Both the position numbers and the translations under genes were made by a program. Shown here one piece after another: positions 1 to 5,219 of a stretch of DNA of 5,386 bases (position 1 is the first letter of the stretch; the number at the start of each line of letters is the position of its first letter). Origin of the DNA: Hyphomicrobiales bacterium (GTDB lineage: Bacteria > Pseudomonadota > Alphaproteobacteria > Rhizobiales > OSC116); NCBI GenBank assembly GCA_013214985.1, contig JABSRY010000201.1:1-5386 (forward strand), given 5' to 3'. The notes below the pieces were generated by a model. It searched no databases, was not told the DNA's origin, and worked only from the letters and a program-made list of their open reading frames with translations.

Positions 1-74
1 TGGCAGAGTTTTACTCCGCCCGCAGTAATAAAACATTACCGCCTCTGTGGACTAGTTTTGCATTGCCGTTTACA
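1..74 (-). mobile_element. IS21-family-like terminal sequence, copy 1 (may continue left of window)
   Basis: Read on the minus strand from base 74 leftward, the sequence begins with TGTAAACGGCAATGCAAAAC and carries two related ~20-bp units in the same direction, near 74-53 and 20-1, sharing the pattern GGC-NNN-G-Y-AAAACT-NNN-C. A TGT tip followed by spaced same-direction repeats is the known organisation of IS21-family ends (multiple terminal repeats bound by the transposase). No istA or istB coding sequence is visible; with this orientation the body would lie left of base 1, so this may be the true end of an element outside the window or a solo end. A second copy is at 135-207. The family assignment rests on remembered resemblance of the end sequence and is not proven. 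Confidence 0.55.
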
Positions 75-76
75 TT

Positions 77-113
77 CCTATGTTACATTTGGTCATTTCC
101 TAGCAAATTACCC
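77..113. repeat. 37-bp dispersed repeat, copy 1
   Basis: These 37 bp recur at 2627-2663 in the same orientation with only two mismatches (positions 95 and 103 against 2645 and 2653). The copy lies between the two IS21-like ends, two bases from the tip of copy 1. The two copies bracket the chemoreceptor gene as direct repeats. Its origin is unknown; it could be a small element, part of an IS end or a recombination scar. Confidence 0.8.
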
Positions 114-134
114 TAATAACTATGAGGGCAAAAG

Positions 135-207
135 TGGTAGAGTTTTATTCCGCCCGCAGCAATAAAATATTACGGGCTCTGTGACTAGTTTTACATTGCC
201 GTTTACA
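135..207 (-). mobile_element. IS21-family-like terminal sequence, copy 2 (solo end)
   Basis: This is a diverged copy of 1-74 in the same orientation, 73 bp long, with scattered substitutions and a one-base deletion (GTGACTAG here, GTGGACTAG in copy 1). The TGT tip is at base 207, 10 bp beyond the stop codon of the chemoreceptor gene. No element body lies between the two copies, so at least one of them is a remnant. GCCCG at 152-156 can pair with CGGGC at 173-177; copy 1 has lost this pairing. There is no T-tract next to that stem, so I do not call it a terminator. Confidence 0.55.
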
Positions 208-217
208 AATCCACAAA

Positions 218-2290
218 TTAAGCAGCTTGAACATCTTTAAGAAATACAGAAATATTACTTTCTAATTTTTCTAACTGTGTTTTTAGATTGATAGCATATT
301 CACCAACTTCAGTTGATATGTTTTCAGTTTGGTTGGCCGATGCGTCAACTAATTTCATAGCATCAGTACTTTCAACGGACAATTGCGCAACAGTAGCAAT
401 ATTACCAGCAATTTCGTTCATCACAACATTTTGTTCTTCAACCGCGCACGCCACGCCGATAGACATTTCCGATAAATTAACAATTATTCCGTCCATCTCT
501 TCTATTGCGACAGTGGCGTTCAGCGAATCTTCTTGAATGGTTGAAATTTGATGTGCAATCTCTTCGGTGGCTTTGCTAGTTTGGCTGGCTAGTGATTTCA
601 CTTCATTAGCCACTACCGCAAAACCACGTCCTGCGTCTCCAGCCCTTGCAGCTTCAATCGTGGCATTTAAAGCCAATAGATTAGTTTGCTCGGCAATTTC
701 TTCAATCAACTTTACAACTTGTTGAATGCTTGTGGCGCTAGTCGATAGAGTATTAATAATTTTTACAGTAGTTTGAGTTTTTACTTTGGCGGTATTAGCC
801 ATGTCGGTCGAACGTGCAGCCTGTTCTGAAATCTCATTGATTGAGGCAACCATTTCTTCAGCAGCAGAAGCCACCCCAGTAATATTTTGCGAAGTTGTTT
901 CAATATTATTGGTAACGCTAGTACTTTCGGTTTTCATTTCCACAGCCGAACTTGTTAAACCCGCTGAGGCCACTCCTAAACTATCAGATGCACTACGTAC
1001 CGTGACAATGGTCTGGTTTGTGGAAGTTTTAAAGGTTTTAATCAAATTAGAGATATACTTGGCTTTCTCCAATTTACCCGCATCGGAAGCTTCGCGTTCC
1101 TTTTGAACATTTTTCCGTTCCGTGGCATTTTCTTTAAACACTGCTAGAGATCTGACCATTGCTCCAACTTCATCTTTACGTTTAGTGCTTAATTTAAGAA
1201 TAGCTTCTAAATCATTGTCAGCCAAACGACCCATATAATGGGTGATTAATTTAATTGGATTAACGATAGACCTTGCAATCATCCAACCAAACCCAAATAC
1301 TAAAACAAGAGAAATCAGTATAAAACCACCAATCAAATATAGTTGCATATACTCAGCTTCCGCATGGCTCTCTGTATAACGCTGTATGTCTTCAGATAAA
1401 TAATCTTCAATCTCTTTATAAATGGCTATCTTATGTTCGTTAGCGAGCTTCCACTCCTCTAAAGGTATAGACGAAACATCATGTTCCGCATCATATACAC
1501 TTTCAATGGCCACTTCACGCATATCATGAATTTTAGAAAAATCATCGCCCTTTAGCTTAGCTTCTACAAAAACGATCTGTTCTTCATCAGCTGCATGTAA
1601 AAATATATTATGGTAAGCTTCTTGCTTGTCAATCATCGCCATAAACTCACGGTGGGTATGGCTATCGAACTTACCCAATGAAAAACCTTGTGTACCCAAT
1701 GTACGTTCGATACCTGCAAATTCCTTCATTTCTAAAAAACTGGTAAAAGCATTGATTTTATTCGTCAAATGTGTGTCCTGGCTAAGATGGCTCATAAACA
1801 TCACCCCATCCAGTAATTCATTGATAATAGATTCATATTCAGCAGTGGCTTGCTTTGTGGTTTTTTCGCCAGCATCAACCAACAATCTAAAATCTTTTAA
1901 AGTCGTCAAATGACGTTCAATAGCTTCTACTTGATGTGCATATTTTGGACCATAAATTGACCAATCAACTGCTTTAAACTCTTTTTCAAACGCCACTAAA
2001 TGTTCATCTGTTAATTCTCGTTGATGTCTGAGCTCTTTAACAGCTGCCGCATTACCTTCATTGGCAATAACTGAAATTGTGTCATCACGCTCAACCTGCA
2101 ATTCATCAATCATGTCGGTCATATAAGGTGAGAAATGTTCGAGCTTGTTGATTTTATCTAATAATACTGTTTTTGTATAACCTTGATAAAAGATATAGCT
2201 CGCTAGCCCCAATAGTACCAAAACTGGTATGGCCAGAGCCAAATACATGCGTGTATTAATTTTAGTATTTTCCAATAACTTGCGATACAT
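218..2290 (-). CDS. methyl-accepting chemotaxis protein with periplasmic NIT sensor domain
   Basis: This is a complete 690-residue chemoreceptor of the inner membrane, expected to signal through CheW and CheA to the flagellar motor or another output. Order: short cytoplasmic N-terminus, membrane segment at about 17-37, periplasmic sensor at about 40-310, second membrane segment at about 317-338, HAMP at about 339-392, then a helical signalling domain. The sensor matches the NIT (nitrate/nitrite-sensing) family: ELQVER near 63-68, QRELTD near 90-95, a YESIINELLD helix and MKEFAGIERTL near 188-198. NIT domains can bind nitrate or nitrite, but the ligand here is unproven. The hairpin tip is canonical (QTNLLALNATIEAARAGDAG, 535-554, then RGFAVVANEV). 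The C-terminus ends DVQAA without a NWETF-type tether for CheR/CheB. ATG is preceded by AAAAGGA at 2297-2303. No che gene is adjacent, so it is an orphan receptor bracketed by repeat sequences. Confidence 0.96.
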   Translation of the reverse strand: MYRKLLENTKINTRMYLALAIPVLVLLGLASYIFYQGYTKTVLLDKINKLEHFSPYMTDMIDELQVERDDTISVIANEGNAAAVKELRHQRELTDEHLVAFEKEFKAVDWSIYGPKYAHQVEAIERHLTTLKDFRLLVDAGEKTTKQATAEYESIINELLDGVMFMSHLSQDTHLTNKINAFTSFLEMKEFAGIERTLGTQGFSLGKFDSHTHREFMAMIDKQEAYHNIFLHAADEEQIVFVEAKLKGDDFSKIHDMREVAIESVYDAEHDVSSIPLEEWKLANEHKIAIYKEIEDYLSEDIQRYTESHAEAEYMQLYLIGGFILISLVLVFGFGWMIARSIVNPIKLITHYMGRLADNDLEAILKLSTKRKDEVGAMVRSLAVFKENATERKNVQKEREASDAGKLEKAKYISNLIKTFKTSTNQTIVTVRSASDSLGVASAGLTSSAVEMKTESTSVTNNIETTSQNITGVASAAEEMVASINEISEQAARSTDMANTAKVKTQTTVKIINTLSTSATSIQQVVKLIEEIAEQTNLLALNATIEAARAGDAGRGFAVVANEVKSLASQTSKATEEIAHQISTIQEDSLNATVAIEEMDGIIVNLSEMSIGVACAVEEQNVVMNEIAGNIATVAQLSVESTDAMKLVDASANQTENISTEVGEYAINLKTQLEKLESNISVFLKDVQAA

Positions 2291-2314
2291 AAATATTCCT
2301 TTTATATAGTTTTA

Positions 2315-2342
2315 ATTTTATTAAATATTCCGAAAACTACAA
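2315..2342 (-). promoter_or_regulatory. candidate sigma-70 promoter of the chemoreceptor gene
   Basis: On the minus strand TTGTAG (2342-2337) is followed after 16 bp by TAAAAT (2320-2315), which matches the -10 consensus at five of six bases. Transcription would start about 20 bases before the ATG, just upstream of the AAAAGGA site. The -35 match is weak (three of six) and the region is AT-rich, so a chance match is possible. I saw no convincing flagellar sigma-28 pattern. Confidence 0.3.
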
Positions 2343-2626
2343 CTGACCAAATCAAGTGTCGACTAAGTCAATGAGTTTAAATTAATGTAAATGTATTGAA
2401 AAATTCTTAAAACCGATATTTAGGTAAAGGACTTGACGAGATATGAGGGTATTGCCAAGTTGTGAGGATGAAAACACATATTACGTCATGGAGAATATGA
2501 TTTAAGCCACGAAAACAACCGAGATGAATTCAATCTGGCTGACCCAAAATTATTGCACTAATTCATACCAAATTCTGGGAACCAAAAATAAGCGAAGAAT
2601 CATGATGGAAAACAAAAATAAAGACC
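2343..2626. other. gene-free stretch with no recognised feature
   Basis: No reading frame here has a plausible protein signature. A 48-codon plus-strand frame from ATG at 2524 runs into the 37-bp repeat and has no ribosome binding site. I see no tRNA, terminator or clear promoter. Its position between a gene start and IS debris makes it either the distal upstream region of the chemoreceptor gene or decayed sequence. Confidence 0.5.
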
Positions 2627-2663
2627 CCTATGTTACATTTGGTCCTTTCCTAACAAATTACCC
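2627..2663. repeat. 37-bp dispersed repeat, copy 2
   Basis: Second copy of the repeat at 77-113, 35 of 37 bases identical, same orientation. Similarity ends sharply at 2663, exactly where similarity to an IS3-type transposase begins on the other side, so 2663/2664 looks like a DNA joint. Confidence 0.8.
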
Positions 2664-2809
2664 AATATAGCAATTTCTGCTTGTCGTCTAGTTTGCCAAG
2701 TGTGTCTCCATATTAATTCAGCCTTGATAGGGTCCAAAGACTTTAAGGGGTATGTTGAGGATACGTGTGAAATGTTGTCACTTTGAATTTTAAGTATTCT
2801 CAGTACCAA
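2633..2809 (-). pseudogene. remnant of IS3-family transposase orfB C-terminal region
   Basis: The minus-strand frame encodes IKAELIWRHTWQTRRQAEIAI at 2728-2666, which matches the segment of IS3-family OrfB (rve integrase domain) that follows the catalytic region and usually continues into FEYINGFYNPRRRHSALG. Here it breaks after AEIAI and reads straight into the 37-bp repeat (LGNLLGKDQM, then TAA at 2635-2633), so the conserved tail is missing. Upstream the frame stays open to a TAA just before codon TTT-TTT-GAA, with a possible TTG at 2809, but I do not recognise that part (QSDNISHVSSTYPLKSLD) and cannot say whether it belongs to the transposase. The catalytic DDE residues and orfA are absent. 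It is a non-functional fragment; the 177-bp span given is the open frame, and only 2664-2728 is firmly supported. Confidence 0.7.
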
Positions 2810-2829
2810 TCGTTCAAAAAAGTATTATC

Positions 2830-2857
2830 TTGTTTTTAACGATAAATATGTTAATAT
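2830..2857 (+). promoter_or_regulatory. candidate sigma-70 promoter of the small RNA
   Basis: TTGTTT at 2830-2835 and TAATAT at 2852-2857 are separated by 16 bp and match the consensus boxes at four of six positions each. TATACA at 2855-2860 is an alternative -10 box with 19-bp spacing. No good protein start lies downstream, but a structured region ending in a strong terminator does, which is what supports this as a promoter. Confidence 0.4.
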
Positions 2858-2863
2858 ACAGGA

Positions 2864-2989
2864 GTAAGCATTCTAGCGAGTATGGGTTAGCCCATGAGCT
2901 TATCACACCTCATTTACGAGGTTTTCACCCAAGCGTGAAAATAATCAAGATGTCTCGTGAAAGAAGCCTCGTTTTTACGAGGTTTTTTT
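2864..2989 (+). ncRNA. candidate structured small RNA, about 125 nt
   Basis: Between a promoter-like sequence and an intrinsic terminator lies a series of hairpins on the plus strand: ATGGG-TTAG-CCCAT (2882-2895), ACCTC-ATTTAC-GAGGT (2907-2922), TTTTCAC-CCAAGC-GTGAAAA (2922-2941, seven perfect pairs) and the terminator stem (2967-2982). The CCTC/GAGG segments of the second hairpin and the terminator are interchangeable: CGAGG occurs at both 2917-2921 and 2978-2982, so the RNA could switch between folds. No gene follows on the plus strand; a converging gene ends at 2988, so a leader or riboswitch for a downstream gene is unlikely. A 64-codon frame runs through the region but crosses all the hairpins and the terminator and lacks a ribosome binding site. 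I do not recognise a known RNA family (not 6S, tmRNA, 4.5S or Spot 42). Transcription is inferred only. Confidence 0.45.
2964..2989 (+). terminator. intrinsic terminator, strong on plus strand, possibly bidirectional
   Basis: CCTCG (2967-2971), loop TTTTTA and CGAGG (2978-2982) are followed by seven T residues (2983-2989). A2964, A2965 and G2966 can extend the stem by pairing into the T-tract. On the minus strand the same hairpin lies immediately after the stop codon of the gene ending at 2988, but its 3' flank is only CTTCTTTC, so it is a weaker terminator in that direction. Confidence 0.75.
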
Positions 2990-3503
2990 ATGTCCGTATT
3001 TGTTTTCCGTGTTTTACATTATGAACTAAAATAGCAAAGCGTATTTTCTTTTTCTTATTTCTGTATGGGTCGGGAATGTTTCGAACATAAGCACTCTGAA
3101 CGAATAATTGTAAATTCTTAGATTTTTTTTGTTTTTTTAATTGAAAATATATTTCATAGTTATTTTTTATATTTTCGACATCAATCACCTTAACTATAAA
3201 ATAATTACCTTTTCCTGTTTGCTTACAATAGTGTTCGCCCAATGTCTGGATAATATCAGGCAATAAAAGTGAGTACTTGTATCTCTCTGGGCAAAAGCAT
3301 CTTACTTCTCTACCTTGATGCAAAACATTAGTGTCGGCTTCTGAAGGCGCACGAGTATAACAGTGCCAACTGAAAGCTACATCAATGTCATAAGATCGTT
3401 CGGGCTTACCTTTTATAGCCTGTTGAATGAATTGAAATGTAAAATTTTTCAAATGGCCTAGGCTGTAAGAACTTCCTCTATTAGTAATATTTCTCCAATT
3501 CAT
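2988..3503 (-). CDS. conserved protein of unknown function, 171 residues
   Basis: It codes for a soluble, basic protein with no signal peptide or membrane segment. It resembles a small family of proteobacterial proteins, some carried in databases under vague names such as stationary-phase adaptation or heat-shock protein C; I do not trust those names and assign no function. Family-like segments are KPERSYDIDVAFSWHCYTR near 33-51, ERYKYSLLLPDIIQ near 73-86, TGKGNYFIVKVID near 96-108, YEIYFQ near 116-121 and LFVQSAYVRN near 133-142. The C-terminus is lysine-rich. I chose ATG at 3503; the frame can be extended only five codons to TTG at 3518, directly after an in-frame TGA. Neither start has a good Shine-Dalgarno sequence. 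A candidate promoter lies at 3546-3574, and the stop codon is inside the T-tract of the opposing terminator. Codons near 3123-3138 form A7CA8 on the coding strand, a possible slippage site. Confidence 0.8.
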   Translation of the reverse strand: MNWRNITNRGSSYSLGHLKNFTFQFIQQAIKGKPERSYDIDVAFSWHCYTRAPSEADTNVLHQGREVRCFCPERYKYSLLLPDIIQTLGEHYCKQTGKGNYFIVKVIDVENIKNNYEIYFQLKKQKKSKNLQLFVQSAYVRNIPDPYRNKKKKIRFAILVHNVKHGKQIRT

Positions 3504-3545
3504 AAAATAAAAAGCCAATCATTCAGATAGTTTGCAGGTTTATAT

Positions 3546-3574
3546 AGCATAAAACGTAAGGTAATGCAGTGCAA
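3546..3574 (-). promoter_or_regulatory. candidate sigma-70 promoter for the gene starting at 3503
   Basis: On the minus strand TTGCAC (3574-3569) is separated by exactly 17 bp from TATGCT (3551-3546), with a predicted start about 35 bases before the ATG. The boxes match the consensus at three and four of six positions. TGCAGTGCA at 3565-3573, a small inverted repeat, overlaps the -35 box and could be an operator half-site, though this is speculative. Confidence 0.35.
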
Positions 3575-3618
3575 AAAACTATACCTCATTTGTTTTTCCT
3601 TAGCGCTATTCTACGAAC

Positions 3619-3632
3619 AAACCTTGCGATGA
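3619..3632 (+). repeat. 14-bp inverted repeat, left copy
   Basis: AAACCTTGCGATGA here is found as its exact reverse complement at 4961-4974. The two copies enclose the genes at 3677-4267 and 4448-4900. The match stops sharply on both sides. Chance could produce one such pair in a window of this size roughly one time in ten or less, so its meaning is uncertain. Confidence 0.5.
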
Positions 3633-3676
3633 AGAGAGTGTGGGATTCTATTACAGACAGGACCACAAGTGTTAAG

Positions 3677-4267
3677 CTAGCTTGGTGATAACTCTAATCT
3701 ATTTTTAGACAAATCCAAATAATCCCAATTTGTACGACAAACCCACTGCATAACTTCACCCTTCGGGTCAGGGTTTTTGGTGAAAAGTTTAACTGTATTT
3801 TCGTACTTATCAACATCACAAATCGTACTTTTATATTTTTCTTGATTAGTTTTCAATCCTGCAAGATTTTCATTCTCTAGATGTGATCGAAAAGCAGTGA
3901 CGGTATTATTAGGACTGATTGCAAAAAAGAAATAGTCTCGCGTCTCTACCATTTTGGTAATAACCGCCTGAATAATTGGATTACCTGCGCTCACAAGACC
4001 ATTATATATAGCATGGCCGTAAAACTCGAAGGCAAAGTGTAAGATTGGGTCTTCTTTTTCACCTAGCATTGAATGACCAAAATTAAAGCCTTGAGCCGTA
4101 GCCTCAGATGGGATGGGGTACTCTGGCCGCATTGCAATAAAACCACTCAACTCTCCTCTTTCCTCAACAAAACCTAGTGCAAAACAAGGCGTTGGAGCTT
4201 CCATTAATTCATGAATAAACAATTTATTCATTGTCAACACGGGTAAGAAATTAACTACATTGCTCAT
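3677..4267 (-). CDS. conserved protein of unknown function, 196 residues
   Basis: A soluble protein without signal peptide or membrane segment. I recognise it as a member of an uncharacterised conserved family but know no function for it. The blocks that look conserved are RPEYPIPSEATAQGFNFGHS near 47-66, HFAFEFYGHAIYN near 77-89, DYFFFAISPNNTVTAFRSHL near 111-130 and WVCRTNWDYLDLSKNRLEL near 175-193. The many aromatic and alternating hydrophobic residues suggest a beta-rich fold. ATG at 4267 is well supported: AAGGA lies at 4278-4274, seven bases upstream, and a later in-frame ATG (codon 13) has no such site. It is 173 bp from the next gene downstream and 180 bp from the one upstream, so it is probably transcribed alone. 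I see no catalytic motif. Confidence 0.88.
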   Translation of the reverse strand: MSNVVNFLPVLTMNKLFIHELMEAPTPCFALGFVEERGELSGFIAMRPEYPIPSEATAQGFNFGHSMLGEKEDPILHFAFEFYGHAIYNGLVSAGNPIIQAVITKMVETRDYFFFAISPNNTVTAFRSHLENENLAGLKTNQEKYKSTICDVDKYENTVKLFTKNPDPKGEVMQWVCRTNWDYLDLSKNRLELSPS

Positions 4268-4304
4268 ATTTTATCCTTGTCAGGGTACTGTGCAGCTAGG
4301 TCTA

Positions 4305-4333
4305 AGTACAAAAGCGGTATAAAACAAGATCAA
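4305..4333 (-). promoter_or_regulatory. candidate sigma-70 promoter for the gene starting at 4267
   Basis: On the minus strand TTGATC (4333-4328) is followed after exactly 17 bp by TGTACT (4310-4305), each box matching the consensus at four of six bases. The leader would be about 30 bases and includes the AAGGA ribosome binding site. This supports transcription separate from the DUF302 gene upstream. Confidence 0.35.
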
Positions 4334-4406
4334 CCCAAACCAGATACAAATCCATCAAAAGACGATGAATAATGACTCATTCGAGCTGGTGTCATTTCAC
4401 ACTCTC

Positions 4407-4439
4407 CCGCCAACTACCCCATTTTCGTAGTTTCGGTGG
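4407..4439 (-). terminator. stable hairpin just after the DUF302 gene, possible terminator without T-tract
   Basis: CCGCC (4407-4411) and AACTAC (4412-4417) pair with GTAGTT (4427-4432) and GGTGG (4435-4439), giving 11 pairs with one G-T pair and a two-base bulge. The hairpin begins eight bases after the stop codon of the DUF302 gene. On the minus strand it is followed by GAGAGTGTGAAATG, not a T-run, so it may instead protect the mRNA 3' end. Confidence 0.45.
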
Positions 4440-4447
4440 TACTGCGC

Positions 4448-4900
4448 CTATTTAACTGTCGCAACTGCCGCAAATTTTGCCAATGCGCCAGTAACTTTAG
4501 CAATTATTTTATCACATCCTTTAATATCATGGCGTTTAACCAAATATGCAGGGTCATTATAGCTCAGCCAAACATCACCTTTTTCATCTTCAGCAATCAA
4601 AGCTTTTTGAGGTAGGTCAATTGCAATGTTTTGTGCACAATTCATTAACGGTGTACCAATTTTGGGGTTGCCAAATATCACCACATTGGTAGGTCGTAGT
4701 TTCTGGTCTACTTTCATTGCCCCTTCATGATGCTTTATAATGGTAAATACAGTCATTTTTTTATCATTTAGAATGTTAACAAATTTTTCAGTCGTCGTCT
4801 CAACATTGTGATTGCTTTTTATCCGTATCAATCCATCTGATGCATTGGCTGTAGCGATTGTAAATATCATCACCGATGCCAGTAATATTTTTTTAAACAT
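4448..4900 (-). CDS. secreted DUF302-family protein
   Basis: A 150-residue protein with an N-terminal signal peptide: two lysines, a hydrophobic core (ILLASVMIFTIATA) and a likely cleavage after ANA at residue 20, so the mature protein should be periplasmic. The rest matches the DUF302 family (PF03625): LRPTNVVIFGNPKIGTPLM near 68-86, IDLPQKALIAED near 94-105 and VWLSYNDPAYLVKRH near 110-124. DUF302 proteins are small alpha/beta proteins common in proteobacteria, with no established biochemical role. Length and both ends fit the family. Two cysteines (C88 and C129) remain in the mature protein and could form a disulphide in the periplasm. ATG at 4900 is preceded by AAAAGGA at 4914-4908. No partner gene is adjacent. 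Confidence 0.93.
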   Translation of the reverse strand: MFKKILLASVMIFTIATANASDGLIRIKSNHNVETTTEKFVNILNDKKMTVFTIIKHHEGAMKVDQKLRPTNVVIFGNPKIGTPLMNCAQNIAIDLPQKALIAEDEKGDVWLSYNDPAYLVKRHDIKGCDKIIAKVTGALAKFAAVATVK

Positions 4901-4960
4901 AATAAATTCCTTTTAATATCGTTAAAATATGCAAGAATTTCACTCTAAAGCCTATTGGTG

Positions 4961-4974
4961 TCATCGCAAGGTTT
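4961..4974 (-). repeat. 14-bp inverted repeat, right copy
   Basis: Exact reverse complement of 3619-3632. It lies about 60 bp upstream of the DUF302 start codon, inside the leader region, and overlaps the 14-codon frame at 4989-4945. Confidence 0.5.
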
Positions 4975-5085
4975 ATTAGCATGGAACATAAATTCCTTAT
5001 GATATGATTCTGCCTCCTACCGGACTCGACCCCATTTAGCACTCATCCTGGCTCAATCTCAAATTATATTTAAATATTTATGAAT

Positions 5086-5118
5086 TTGACATCAAAAAAA
5101 TACTTTGAATATTCAAAG
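5086..5118 (+). promoter_or_regulatory. TTGACA box and 16-bp perfect palindrome, possible promoter-operator
   Basis: TTGACA at 5086-5091 is a perfect -35 consensus. CTTTGAATATTCAAAG at 5103-5118 is a perfect palindrome, and the position expected for a -10 box (TATTCA, 5110-5115, 18-bp spacing) falls inside it, as in a promoter blocked by a dimeric repressor. The -10 match is weak, and no clear gene follows on the plus strand. Palindromes of this composition are more likely by chance in AT-rich DNA. Confidence 0.35.
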
Positions 5119-5219
5119 AGTTATTAAATTTATTACTAAATTTATGAAATCGATATTTGGGCTGAAAACCAGTCCCAGTAAGGATTACAGACATGCCGTC
5201 GGACAAACCGTTCTTTTAG

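Larger units (their letters stand above)
4901..5219. other. gene-free stretch upstream of the DUF302 gene
   Basis: About 320 bp without a convincing gene. It holds the DUF302 ribosome binding site, a 14-codon minus-strand frame with its own AAGGA (4989-4945), the right copy of the 14-bp inverted repeat, and the TTGACA box and palindrome near 5086-5118. The part nearest 5219 is sequence to which the broken NYN gene is joined. I found no confident promoter for the DUF302 gene. Confidence 0.6.

Noticed and set aside
1..207. CRISPR array from the repeats at the left edge
   Set aside because: Only two ~74-bp copies with a 60-bp gap and a recognisable IS-end structure; not the size or regularity of CRISPR repeats.
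288..1913. Plus-strand open frames at 288-536, 786-1106 and 1626-1913
   Set aside because: They lie entirely opposite the clearly coding chemoreceptor gene and show no protein family signature.
2390..2440. Plus-strand CCGATAT resembling a flagellar sigma-28 -10 box
   Set aside because: It points away from the chemoreceptor gene and the TAAA box is at the wrong distance (about 20 bp instead of 15).
2524..2670. A 48-codon plus-strand frame that reads through the 37-bp repeat
   Set aside because: No ribosome binding site, and it ends in the repeat and transposase debris; most likely chance.
2830..3024. A 64-codon plus-strand frame
   Set aside because: It lacks a ribosome binding site, crosses several hairpins and the intrinsic terminator, and runs into the converging gene.
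3600..3680. Short open frames on both strands between the two unknown genes
   Set aside because: Under 30 codons, no ribosome binding site and no recognised similarity.
5010..5060. Minus-strand GGGGTCGAGTCCGG resembling a tRNA T-arm
   Set aside because: The loop lacks the TTC pattern and no matching acceptor, D-arm or anticodon arm lies upstream, so neither a tRNA nor a supported tRNA remnant or att site can be claimed.
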